NCBI RefSeq assembly: GCF_014250685.1
Contig: NZ_JACFAJ010000006.1
Coordinates: 186,001-250,000 of the forward strand
Origin: Cetobacterium sp. 2A
GTDB lineage: Bacteria; Fusobacteriota; Fusobacteriia; Fusobacteriales; Fusobacteriaceae
Direction of reading: 5' to 3'
Length of the DNA stretch: 64,000 nucleotides
The position numbers and the translations under genes are program-made. The number at the start of each line of letters is the position of its first letter. Within the stretch, counting starts at the first letter, position 1. Shown one piece after another: positions 1 through 6,837 of this stretch. The notes under the pieces were generated by a model that did not search any database, was not told where the DNA came from, and saw only the letters and a program-made list of their open reading frames with translations.

Positions 1-168
1 GCTCAAGGATATTTAAAAACAGATGACCATATGAGAACTAAAATACCTGGAGTTTATGCAGCTGGAGATGTTCGTTCTAAAGTTGTTAGACAAGTTACAA
101 CAGCAACAGCTGATGGAACAATTGCAGGAATGGATGCTATTAAATACGTACTTACGCTAAAAAAATAA
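1..168 (+). CDS. trxB: Thioredoxin reductase, C-terminal end (partial)
   Basis: The gene runs in from the left edge and ends at TAA 166-168; only the last 55 residues are visible. They contain the FAD-binding closing motif VYAAGDVR, followed by QVTTATADGTIAGMDA, the typical end of the NADPH-dependent flavoprotein thioredoxin reductase. The redox CxxC and the NADPH-binding region lie outside the window, so the related alkyl hydroperoxide reductase AhpF cannot be fully excluded. A bidirectional hairpin follows at once, so this is the last gene of its transcript. Confidence 0.85.
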   Translation, partial: AQGYLKTDDHMRTKIPGVYAAGDVRSKVVRQVTTATADGTIAGMDAIKYVLTLKK

Positions 169-174
169 TTAAAA

Positions 175-221
175 AAATCTGTAGAACAGGCTTTTAATTT
201 TTATGCCTATTCTGCAGATTT
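175..221. terminator. Bidirectional terminator between trxB and the sigma factor gene
   Basis: A 17-base arm at 175-191 pairs with 205-221 (two G-U pairs) around a T-rich loop. It sits between two converging genes, and the flanking A and T runs let it serve both strands. Confidence 0.7.
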
Positions 222-1016
222 TCAATTATACATATATCCACATTCTAATTTTAATTTATCTATTGCTCTTATCTGGATTTGTCTTATCCTCTCACGAGTC
301 AGATTTAAACAGTTTCCAATTTCTTCTAACGTTAATATTTTCTTATCAAAAAGACCATATCTATGAATTATAACTTCCTTCTCATTCGGAGTTAAACATT
401 CTAAATTTTTTATGAGCTCACTTTTCGATTCTTCTTCTATTATATTTTCTTCTAAATAATCATCTCCTGGTATGATGCTATGATAATCTCCATTTTCTCC
501 ACACGTCTCTTCTAGCGAATTTAAACTTTGTTCTAAAATATCTAAATATTTCTCAACATCTTTTTTTTTCATTCCAATTTCTAAAGCAATAAACTCAATG
601 CACGGGTCGCTAGTATTTTCAACTCGATACCTTTGGATACTCTTCTTTATTTTTGAAATATTATCATATATATATGTTGGAAATCTTATTAAGCCTCTAT
701 TACACGATATATATCTTAAAATACTTTGTTTTATCCAAAACATTGCATATGTAGAAAATTTTCTTTCTAAATACGGATCAAATTTTTCGACAGCTTTAAT
801 CAATCCAATATTTCCTTCTTGGATTAAATCTAGCAAAGGAATCCCTAGATTTGAATACTTTTTAGCAACACTTACAACAAGTCTCAAATTAGAAATTACA
901 ATTCTATCTTTTGCTTCGCTATCTCCTTCCTTAGCTTTTAAGGAATAAGTCCGTTCCTCCTCTTTACTTAATAGAGGATAGTGGCTAATCTCTTTAAGGT
1001 AGTCCGAGATATTCAT
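222..1016 (-). CDS. Alternative sigma-70 family RNA polymerase sigma factor
   Basis: A 264-residue sigma factor of the RpoD-like class, far shorter than a primary sigma and lacking region 1.1. Residues 1-20 are region 1.2-like (YLKEISHYPLLSKEEE). Region 2 spans about 35-110 and includes DLIQEGNIGLIKAVEKFD and the -10 recognition helix STYAMFWIKQSILRYI. A helix-turn-helix region 4.2 ends the protein (TLEEIGNCLNLTRERIRQIQ). In helix 2.4 the usual WIRQAITR appears as WIKQSILR, so a Thr that contacts the -10 element in primary sigmas is Leu here. The start has a strong AAGGAGGG site upstream. It is monocistronic, with no visible anti-sigma neighbour. I infer a group 2 or 3 sigma; its regulon is unknown. 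Confidence 0.88.
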   Translation of the reverse strand: MNISDYLKEISHYPLLSKEEERTYSLKAKEGDSEAKDRIVISNLRLVVSVAKKYSNLGIPLLDLIQEGNIGLIKAVEKFDPYLERKFSTYAMFWIKQSILRYISCNRGLIRFPTYIYDNISKIKKSIQRYRVENTSDPCIEFIALEIGMKKKDVEKYLDILEQSLNSLEETCGENGDYHSIIPGDDYLEENIIEEESKSELIKNLECLTPNEKEVIIHRYGLFDKKILTLEEIGNCLNLTRERIRQIQIRAIDKLKLECGYMYN

Positions 1017-1121
1017 AAACTATTCCCTCCTTAAATCTAAAATATCTAAGTTAATATACCGAAAAGTTTTTACCCTTCCTTTTTTAGTTTTAAATGTTAT
1101 AATTAATGTGAGGTGATTTTT

Positions 1122-1697
1122 TTGAGAGTTTTAGGAATCGATCCGGGAACGGCAATTGTAGGATATTCTATCCTAGATTTTGATAAAAACAAACTAAGTC
1201 TAGTTGAATATGGATGTATTTATACCTCTAAAGATTTAGCTATTGAAGATAGACTTTGCCAAATTTTTGAAGAGCTCGAAAATATTATAAAAAAATTTAG
1301 TCCTAAGCATATGGCTGTCGAAGATTTATTTTTCTTTAAAAATAGCAAGACAGTTATCTCAGTAGGACAAGCTAGAGGTGTTATTTTATTAGCTGGTAAA
1401 AGAAATGGTCTAGATGTGCAAAGTTATACTCCTTTACAGGTTAAAATGGGAATTACAGGGTATGGAAGGGCAGAAAAAAAACAAATTCAAATTATGGTAC
1501 AAAAGATTTTAAATCTTTCTGAAATACCAAAACCTGATGATGCTGCTGATGCTATAGCTGTAGCCATAACACATATAAATAGTTTAACAAACTCTCTCTA
1601 TTCGACAAATTCTATCTCCAACACTAGTTTAGAAAAAGGACTAAAAAAAGATAAAATTTCAGCAAAAGAATTTAGAGAACTTTATTTAAAAAAATAG
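1122..1697 (+). CDS. ruvC: Crossover junction endodeoxyribonuclease RuvC
   Basis: Resolves Holliday junctions together with RuvAB at the end of homologous recombination. The RNase H-fold acidic residues are all visible: Asp in LGIDPG near the N-terminus, Glu in AVEDLFF, and the paired Asp residues in PDDAADAIAVA. At 191 residues it is slightly longer than usual because of a basic C-terminal tail. I place the start at TTG 1122 because TGAGGTGA (about 1109-1116) sits at the right distance; an in-frame GTG at 1113 would overlap that site. An extended -10 (TGTTATAAT, 1095-1103) lies just upstream and implies a very short leader. RuvA and RuvB are not in the window. Confidence 0.95.
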   Translation: MRVLGIDPGTAIVGYSILDFDKNKLSLVEYGCIYTSKDLAIEDRLCQIFEELENIIKKFSPKHMAVEDLFFFKNSKTVISVGQARGVILLAGKRNGLDVQSYTPLQVKMGITGYGRAEKKQIQIMVQKILNLSEIPKPDDAADAIAVAITHINSLTNSLYSTNSISNTSLEKGLKKDKISAKEFRELYLKK

Positions 1698-1731
1698 AGA
1701 AGTCTATTATATAGACCTCTCTGTTTTTTTT
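1696..1731 (+). terminator. Intrinsic terminator after ruvC
   Basis: The arm at 1696-1706 pairs with 1712-1722 with one mismatch and is followed by an eight-T run. It overlaps the stop codons of the convergent genes ruvC and cvfB. Confidence 0.75.
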
Positions 1732-2581
1732 ATTGCTTTATTATTAGATTTCCATTTTCATTCTTTTCAATTTTTTCAGCTTTTAATAAAGACCCAACTG
1801 CTCTTTTGAAAGCTTTCTTACTGATTCCAAAATATTGTTGAATAGATTCTGGAGAACTGCTATCTGTAAACTTAAAATGCTCTTTTAATAATCTCATTTT
1901 TTCTAAAATTATTTCTGCATCATCAGACATTTGAATGTGTGCTAAAGCTCTAGGAGCTAAATCTAACTTCCCATCTTCTCTAACTCTTACTATCCTAGCT
2001 TCTACTGTATTTCCAACTTTTAAATTCTTGAAACACTCATTTTTAGGAATTAATCCATAGTATCTATCGTCTACTGCTACGAATACACCTAACTCCTCAT
2101 CAACTCTGTAAACAGTTCCTTCTACCATATCATTTTTTTCATACTTTCCATTTGGCATTAAGAAACTATATATTTTCATTGTTGCTGATAAACGATTTTT
2201 ACTGTCCTCATAAATTCCAACTAGTACTTCTTGTCCAACTTTTATTTCTCCAACTATTTGTGAGAATGGTAGAAGTAATTCTTTTTTTAATCCCCAATCT
2301 AAAAATGCACCTAGTTTTGGATTAACATCCATAACTTTAAGTTTAGCTAGAGTTCCCATAGTTGCAGCTGTCTTTCTAAAAGTCGCAACTAATCTATCCT
2401 CAGAATCTCTGTATATCATTACGTCAACTTCGTCTCCAACTAAAAGTTCATCTCTTCCCTCTAATTCGTTGTTAGGAAGTAGGATGTTATCATTCACATC
2501 ATCTGTTCCACCGTCTAAATATGCACCTATACTAGTAAAATTATTTATTTTCATACTCTGTCTTTTACCTATCTTTACCAT
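1730..2581 (-). CDS. cvfB: S1-domain RNA-binding protein, CvfB family
   Basis: A 283-residue protein with consecutive S1-like OB folds: SIGAYLDGG at residues 16-24, LGAFLDWG near residue 90, and LGVFVAVDDRYYGLIP near 165. A C-terminal winged-helix-like segment follows (ISKKAFKRAVGSLLKAEKI). This is the layout of the CvfB/YitL family of Firmicutes, implicated in RNA binding and virulence gene expression in Staphylococcus. The start is supported by AAAGGAG eight bases upstream of ATG. It is transcribed divergently from the lysO pair from a promoter at 2618-2646. A role in this organism is not established by the sequence. Confidence 0.85.
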   Translation of the reverse strand: MVKIGKRQSMKINNFTSIGAYLDGGTDDVNDNILLPNNELEGRDELLVGDEVDVMIYRDSEDRLVATFRKTAATMGTLAKLKVMDVNPKLGAFLDWGLKKELLLPFSQIVGEIKVGQEVLVGIYEDSKNRLSATMKIYSFLMPNGKYEKNDMVEGTVYRVDEELGVFVAVDDRYYGLIPKNECFKNLKVGNTVEARIVRVREDGKLDLAPRALAHIQMSDDAEIILEKMRLLKEHFKFTDSSSPESIQQYFGISKKAFKRAVGSLLKAEKIEKNENGNLIIKQ

Positions 2582-2617
2582 AAATATATCTCCTTTTACT
2601 CTTTAATATCACATTTT

Positions 2618-2646
2618 ATTATATAATTTTAGTTAAATAATTACAA
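2618..2646 (-). promoter_or_regulatory. Promoter of cvfB
   Basis: On the minus strand, TTGTAA (2641-2646) and TATAAT (2618-2623) are separated by 17 bases. The element is 37 bases upstream of the cvfB start codon. Confidence 0.6.
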
Positions 2647-2668
2647 TATTTTTTTTATGAGGTATACT
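2641..2668 (+). promoter_or_regulatory. Probable promoter of the lysO pair
   Basis: TTACAA (2641-2646) and TATACT (2663-2668) with a 16-base spacer, upstream of a GGGGGAGG ribosome site. The -35 hexamer is the same six base pairs used on the other strand by the cvfB promoter. Confidence 0.45.
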
Positions 2669-2703
2669 TATATCAAAAACTATAAAAATAAGGGGGAGGT
2701 TTT

Positions 2704-2979
2704 ATGAACAACATTTTGCTTTACATCATTATAATCGCTGTGGGATTTTTTCTCAGTAAAAAGAAGGTGATTCCTAATTTTTTAAAAAAGAAATTGGCAC
2801 TTTTACAAAGTTTATCACTTTTCTTTCTTTTGGGTATTATGGGGTATAATATCGGTTCTAATGATCAAATTATAAAAGATTTCCATCTCATTGGTTCTCA
2901 AGCTTTTATAATTGGTTCATTATCTGTAATATTTAGTATTTTGATTACATTCATAGTTTTTAAAAAAAGGGGGATATAA
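2704..2979 (+). CDS. lysO: LysO family lysine exporter, N-terminal subunit
   Basis: A 91-residue membrane protein with three predicted helices and a positively charged KKK loop after the first. It matches the N-terminal third of LysO (YbjE, DUF340), an inner-membrane L-lysine exporter that in Enterobacteria is one polypeptide of about 300 residues. A strong GGGGGAGG site precedes the ATG. Its TAA is immediately followed by the ATG of the next gene, which encodes the rest of the LysO fold, so the two are probably translationally coupled halves of one transporter. No lysine riboswitch fits in the 120-base upstream gap. Confidence 0.75.
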   Translation: MNNILLYIIIIAVGFFLSKKKVIPNFLKKKLALLQSLSLFFLLGIMGYNIGSNDQIIKDFHLIGSQAFIIGSLSVIFSILITFIVFKKRGI

Positions 2980-3579
2980 ATGCTGGGTGTTTCAATCTCC
3001 ATCATCGTTGGTGGACTATTAGGATATTTTTTCAGATCAGATTTTATTCTTTCTAATTCTGGTAATTTTATAGATTTGGGATTATGTCTTCTTCTTTTCT
3101 TTGTTGGAATTGATATAGGAGATAACTCTGGATTATTTGCTGACTTTAAAACTTTTGGAAAAAAAATATGGTTATTACCTATTTGTACAATATTTGGTTC
3201 TCTTCTTGGTGGAGCAATTGCTTCCCTTATAACACCACTTAATGTTGGGCAAAGCATGGCAGTTAGTGCTGGACTTGGTTGGTACTCTTTATCCGCCATT
3301 GAACTTTCCAAAATAAGTGCCCACCTTGGAAGCCTTGCCTTTTTAAGTAATGTTGTTCGAGAAGTTTTAGCCATTATTTTTGTTCCAATCATAGCTAAAA
3401 AATTAGGAGCTTTTGAATCCGTTTCTGCCGCTGGAGCAACAGCTATGGATACACTGCTTCCAGTTATAAATAGAAGTAATACTTCAGATATATCCATTGT
3501 TGCATTTTTTTCTGGAGTTATTTTAACATCATCTGTTCCAATACTAGTTCCTGCAATTGTAACAATTTTTAACTTATAA
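2980..3579 (+). CDS. lysO: LysO family lysine exporter, C-terminal subunit
   Basis: A 199-residue, very hydrophobic protein with about six membrane segments. It carries the conserved DUF340 features GLGWYSLSAIELS and LAFLSNVVREVLAI, which in LysO form the substrate path. ATG follows the upstream stop codon with no gap, and the ribosome site (AAAGGGGG) lies within the end of the preceding gene. Split LysO pairs are known in other bacteria, and both halves here begin with intact signals, so I read this as a two-gene transporter rather than a broken gene. Substrate assignment to lysine is by family only. Confidence 0.78.
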   Translation: MLGVSISIIVGGLLGYFFRSDFILSNSGNFIDLGLCLLLFFVGIDIGDNSGLFADFKTFGKKIWLLPICTIFGSLLGGAIASLITPLNVGQSMAVSAGLGWYSLSAIELSKISAHLGSLAFLSNVVREVLAIIFVPIIAKKLGAFESVSAAGATAMDTLLPVINRSNTSDISIVAFFSGVILTSSVPILVPAIVTIFNL

Positions 3580-3590
3580 GACGTAAGACA

Positions 3591-3628
3591 AATGACCACT
3601 GAAAAAAATTCAGTGGTCATTTTTTATT
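3591..3628 (+). terminator. Intrinsic terminator after the lysO pair
   Basis: A perfect 13-base-pair stem (3591-3603 with 3609-3621) and a 5-base loop, followed by a T-rich tail. Confidence 0.85.
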
Positions 3629-3631
3629 TTG

Positions 3632-3751
3632 TTAAATTCTCACTCCTTCAACCGTTAATGTTTCTTTTGTAACAACCAAACGACAATCAGGATATGCTGT
3701 TGCAAGTTCTGTTTTTAATGCTGATTGGATTTCATTACATGGAAACACCAT
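3632..3751 (-). CDS. Possible small ORF or gene remnant, 39 residues
   Basis: A minus-strand reading frame beginning MVFPCNEIQSALKTELA and ending TLTVEGVRI at TAA 3632-3634. A weak GATGGTG site lies five bases before the ATG; an in-frame GTG at 3775 would give 47 residues. The frame is open further upstream, overlapping the end of the small secreted peptide gene in another frame. It may therefore be a second small gene, or the displaced C-terminal part of one longer gene broken by a frameshift near 3800. I recognise no family. Confidence 0.3.
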   Translation of the reverse strand: MVFPCNEIQSALKTELATAYPDCRLVVTKETLTVEGVRI

Positions 3752-3797
3752 ATTTACACCATCATTGATATTCACCTTTAAATTTATAGTTAAAGTT

Positions 3798-3983
3798 TTA
3801 ATTATTTGAATAAATAAACATTGTTCCAGTAGCAGAAACAGGTTTTGTTTTTATAGTTTTAGTATTATTATTTTGCGAAGCATTTTTCATCAAAGTTCCA
3901 GTAGCAGGAACCAATAATCTATTTTCAGTAGAACGAGCTATTACGAACAATATTAAAACAGAACCCATTATTAATAATTTCAT
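3798..3983 (-). CDS. Small secreted peptide of unknown function
   Basis: A 61-residue ORF with all expression signals: a promoter at 4031-4059, AGGAGG seven bases before the ATG, and a short hydrophobic signal sequence (MKLLIMGSVLILFVIA). The remaining 45 residues are Asn/Thr/Lys-rich and contain the same motif twice, LVPATGTLM and PVSATGTMF. It has no cysteine, so it is not a lipoprotein or disulfide-linked bacteriocin. It lies just downstream of the lipase operon terminator and is transcribed separately. I do not recognise a family. An alternative reading is the N-terminal piece of a frameshifted gene continuing in the next ORF. Confidence 0.6.
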   Translation of the reverse strand: MKLLIMGSVLILFVIARSTENRLLVPATGTLMKNASQNNNTKTIKTKPVSATGTMFIYSNN

Positions 3984-4030
3984 ATATTTTCCTCCTTTTA
4001 CAATTTTGTAATTATTTCAATTATATACTA

Positions 4031-4059
4031 AGTATAATATAAGTTATAATAAATTGCAA
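4031..4059 (-). promoter_or_regulatory. Promoter of the small secreted peptide gene
   Basis: On the minus strand, TTGCAA (4054-4059) and TATACT (4031-4036) with a 17-base spacer. It is placed between the lipase operon terminator and the AGGAGG site of the peptide gene. Confidence 0.6.
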
Positions 4060-4071
4060 GACATTTACTAA

Positions 4072-4104
4072 ATAAAAAACGACCATTGAAAAATCCAATG
4101 GTCG
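4072..4104 (-). terminator. Terminator of the helicase-to-lipase operon
   Basis: Perfect 9-base-pair stem (4080-4088 with 4096-4104), followed on the minus strand by a T-rich tail. It starts five bases after the lipase stop codon. Confidence 0.85.
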
Positions 4105-4108
4105 CTCG

Positions 4109-5635
4109 TTATCTTTTAAATACTATTAAATCAAATAAATCTTTTGTTCTATATGGACTAGCAAGCTTATCTTTTAAGTTTTTCCAAAGATACTCAAATT
4201 CATCATACCTCATATTCTTAATCTGCTCTAAAGATTGTTTTTTATATAATATCTCTTCTCCACAACTAGAAATTCCTTTAGTAATATAATTCTTTAACTT
4301 ACTATAATTATTTGGATCTAAATCTATTAAACTATAATATTCAGCTAAAAATTCCCTATCAAAGCAATATTCTAAAGCTATTAATTTTCTAACCAGAGAA
4401 GCTATAAATTCTATAGATAATTTTTTTGAGAACATACCCTGTCTATCACCATCTGTTTCAACAAAAGGAATAAAAACATCTTGAAAATGATAACCTTGCA
4501 CCGACTTTGTCAAAAACATAAAATTCTTTAAAAATTTTTTTCTAGTTAAATCTTTTTTTAAAAATTCTAAGTCCACCTGGTACACTGAACCCACGTGAGG
4601 AAAAAGTTCATTTGTCATATCTTTCGAATGGCAAAAATTTATTACATTATCTTCATAAGATGTATTTCTTCTAATTTTTTCCATGAAATCTTGTGCTTGT
4701 ATTAGAAGTTTTCCTAGTCCATCCATTTGAAATAGTTTTCTATATATTCCATTTTTTGCAATTAGCTCATGTTTTCTTAAAGGAGAAACCTTTGAAAAAC
4801 ACGAATCTATATTTGTATTTTTAGAAAGATTTTTTAAAAATTCTTCTTCTAAACTTAAATAGATATCTGTATCATAATCTAATAATACAGTTTTATTATC
4901 TTTTATTGCTCCATTTTTCTTTAACTCTTTAATCAAAAAATTCATATATGTTATTTTAAAATCTTGGAATATTGCTTCTTCTTCATCTGTCATCCCAACA
5001 CTTTTAATAATTCCATCAAAATCAATAAAATCTTCTATTGCAACAATTCCCTCTCTACTTATTCCAATAGAATTCCATGTACATGTATAAGGAACTTTTC
5101 CAAATTCTTTATCTGCAATTAATGCCACAAACTGAGCTATCCCTCCTCCAAGAGAGTGTCCAGTTACAGATATATCCTCTATAGGAATTTGAAAATCTCT
5201 ATGAAGCCTATTAAATACCTCAACTCCTTCTAAAAATTGCCTTGGTCTTTTTCCAACCCCGATTGACAAATCTGTTTCAACAAAATCTTTATAAGCATCT
5301 TCTACAGGGTATTTCTCACTACCTCTAAAAGTTATAATATATTTCTTTTCACTTTTAAAAACAACGGAATAAAATCCTGAAGATTTTTCTCTAACTGACG
5401 CAGTTCTATTATCAACATAAAAAACTTTCCATTTTTTTAAAATATCCTTAAAATATTCATAGAACTGTTCTTTTGTTTCATCTGTACAAAAATAAAAGTT
5501 TCCACTTTTTATTTTTGAGAAATCTTCTCCTTCGAATATCTCATCTATTGTTCTTCCACAATCACAATCTGTAAAATTACAGTATGATAAAATACTCAAT
5601 AATAAATAATCTTTAGCCTTTTGCAAACTTATCAC
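4109..5635 (-). CDS. Lipase-like alpha/beta hydrolase (class 3 / Mbeg1-like)
   Basis: A 508-residue protein. The hydrolase core occupies the first two thirds: an ITFRGSE strand at about 101-107 and the nucleophile elbow GHSLGG with Ser161. A late NFCHSKDMTNELFPHVGS segment supplies the likely acid and His. This fits the Mbeg1-like (DUF2974) branch of class 3 lipases. A helical C-terminal extension of about 130 residues (from about 380) has no recognised domain. No signal peptide is visible, so it is probably cytoplasmic. It is the last gene of a five-gene operon after the DgkA-PAP2 fusion, which suggests, but does not show, a role in lipid turnover. Confidence 0.75.
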   Translation of the reverse strand: MISLQKAKDYLLLSILSYCNFTDCDCGRTIDEIFEGEDFSKIKSGNFYFCTDETKEQFYEYFKDILKKWKVFYVDNRTASVREKSSGFYSVVFKSEKKYIITFRGSEKYPVEDAYKDFVETDLSIGVGKRPRQFLEGVEVFNRLHRDFQIPIEDISVTGHSLGGGIAQFVALIADKEFGKVPYTCTWNSIGISREGIVAIEDFIDFDGIIKSVGMTDEEEAIFQDFKITYMNFLIKELKKNGAIKDNKTVLLDYDTDIYLSLEEEFLKNLSKNTNIDSCFSKVSPLRKHELIAKNGIYRKLFQMDGLGKLLIQAQDFMEKIRRNTSYEDNVINFCHSKDMTNELFPHVGSVYQVDLEFLKKDLTRKKFLKNFMFLTKSVQGYHFQDVFIPFVETDGDRQGMFSKKLSIEFIASLVRKLIALEYCFDREFLAEYYSLIDLDPNNYSKLKNYITKGISSCGEEILYKKQSLEQIKNMRYDEFEYLWKNLKDKLASPYRTKDLFDLIVFKR

Positions 5636-6349
5636 CTAAACCCCTATAATTGCTAACAGTACATATGTTACACAGACACCCAGCGTCGCTCCTATAACTG
5701 TTTCAATTACTGTATGAATCCTTCCTTCAACTCTAGATTGCAATACCAATATCAATAGTAAAAACGAAAGAAAAAAAATCTTTGGGTTGTCTGTTAAATA
5801 AAATATTCCTGTGAATAATGCCCCAGCCAGTGCACTGTGACCACTTGGAATTCCACCTTTAAGTGGAGTTCCCTTTTTAAAATATGTTTTTATAGCTATC
5901 ACTAAAATTAAAAGTATCGCTATAATCAAAACCATACTATGTTGATATGAATTTTTCAGTATAGTAAATCCTTCACCCATTTCAGACATAATTCTTCTTT
6001 GGAAAATTATATATCCTACAACAGCTGCATTTATAGCGGATACCAGAACCGCTCCCGCTGCTACATCTTTGGCTTTTTTTGCCAAAGGATGATACGATTT
6101 ACAAATCATATCTACAGTTGTTTCTATTGCTGTATTTAAAAGTTCTGCTAAAACAACTAGAGTTATTGAGAAACTCACAGAAATAAGCTCATATTTTGTA
6201 AGCTCTAAAAATATACATAGAAAAAGTATAACCACTCCACAAAATAAATGAAACTTCATATTTCTTTCTGTTCTTATAGCATCTATTATTCCTTCTATGG
6301 CCACATTAAAACTATCTGTTACACTATGTTTTTTCTCATCGTTTCTCAT
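5636..6349 (-). CDS. Diacylglycerol/undecaprenol kinase fused to a PAP2 phosphatase
   Basis: A two-domain membrane protein of about 237 residues. The first half is a DgkA-type kinase with the LAELLNTAIETTVD signature. The second half is a PAP2 phosphatase with GTPLKGG, PSGHSA and SRVEGRIHTVIE. The last motif has Glu where the classic PAP2 triad has Asp. In Gram-positive relatives the kinase acts on undecaprenol and the PAP2 domain could dephosphorylate undecaprenyl pyrophosphate, so one protein may handle both ends of lipid-carrier recycling. ATG 6349 is favoured by an upstream AGGA; a GTG at 6358 is also in frame. It sits four bases before the lipase gene, downstream of ybeY. Confidence 0.85.
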   Translation of the reverse strand: MRNDEKKHSVTDSFNVAIEGIIDAIRTERNMKFHLFCGVVILFLCIFLELTKYELISVSFSITLVVLAELLNTAIETTVDMICKSYHPLAKKAKDVAAGAVLVSAINAAVVGYIIFQRRIMSEMGEGFTILKNSYQHSMVLIIAILLILVIAIKTYFKKGTPLKGGIPSGHSALAGALFTGIFYLTDNPKIFFLSFLLLILVLQSRVEGRIHTVIETVIGATLGVCVTYVLLAIIGV

Positions 6350-6361
6350 CCAAATCACATC

Positions 6362-6826
6362 CTAGTCTCTAGTATAACCGAATCTTTTTAATATCTCTTC
6401 TTCTTTCTCTCTCATTTCTAATTTATCTTCTTCTTCGATATGATCATATCCTAAAAGATGAAGTATTCCATGAGTTAAAACATAGTAAAATTCTCTTTCA
6501 AAATTATGTCCATAATCTTTTCTCTGATCTTCTACTCTTTCTAAAGATATAACTATATCTCCCAAAGTATCATATGGTCCTATATCGTAATCCTCTGTTT
6601 CATGATATGCAAAAGATATTACGTCAGTAGGTTGATCTTTCCCTCTAAAATCTCTATTTATTCTTTGTATATCTTCATTTCCAACTAAAGCTACAGAAAG
6701 ATAAACTGGCTTTTCAGAATCAAATTCTCCTCTTAATACATCTCCAATATATTTTTCAACTTTTTCTTCATTTAAATATTCTTCGTATCCCTCTATTTCA
6801 ATCGATAAATCTAAAACTATCTCCAT
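6362..6826 (-). CDS. ybeY: Endoribonuclease YbeY, rRNA maturation factor
   Basis: A single-strand-specific metal-dependent RNase involved in 16S rRNA 3' end maturation and ribosome quality control. The zinc site HGILHLLGYDH (HxxxHxxxxxH) is intact near residue 118, preceded by the conserved ADVISF-like strand (QPTDVISFAYHE). The length of 154 residues is normal. It lies between pgpH and the DgkA-PAP2 fusion; pgpH-ybeY-dgkA is a conserved order in Firmicutes, which supports the identification. Confidence 0.95.
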   Translation of the reverse strand: MEIVLDLSIEIEGYEEYLNEEKVEKYIGDVLRGEFDSEKPVYLSVALVGNEDIQRINRDFRGKDQPTDVISFAYHETEDYDIGPYDTLGDIVISLERVEDQRKDYGHNFEREFYYVLTHGILHLLGYDHIEEEDKLEMREKEEEILKRFGYTRD

Positions 6827-6837
6827 TTTATTCCTCC

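Noticed and set aside
598-948. Long plus-strand frame opposite the sigma factor gene
   Set aside because: It is the shadow of a clear sigma-70 gene, with no ribosome site and no protein-like motifs. Similar antisense frames opposite ftsY, ackA, nifJ, topA and others were dropped for the same reason.
2582-2703. Lysine riboswitch before the lysO pair
   Set aside because: The gap is 122 bases and holds two promoters; a lysine riboswitch needs about 170 bases, and its conserved stems are not seen.
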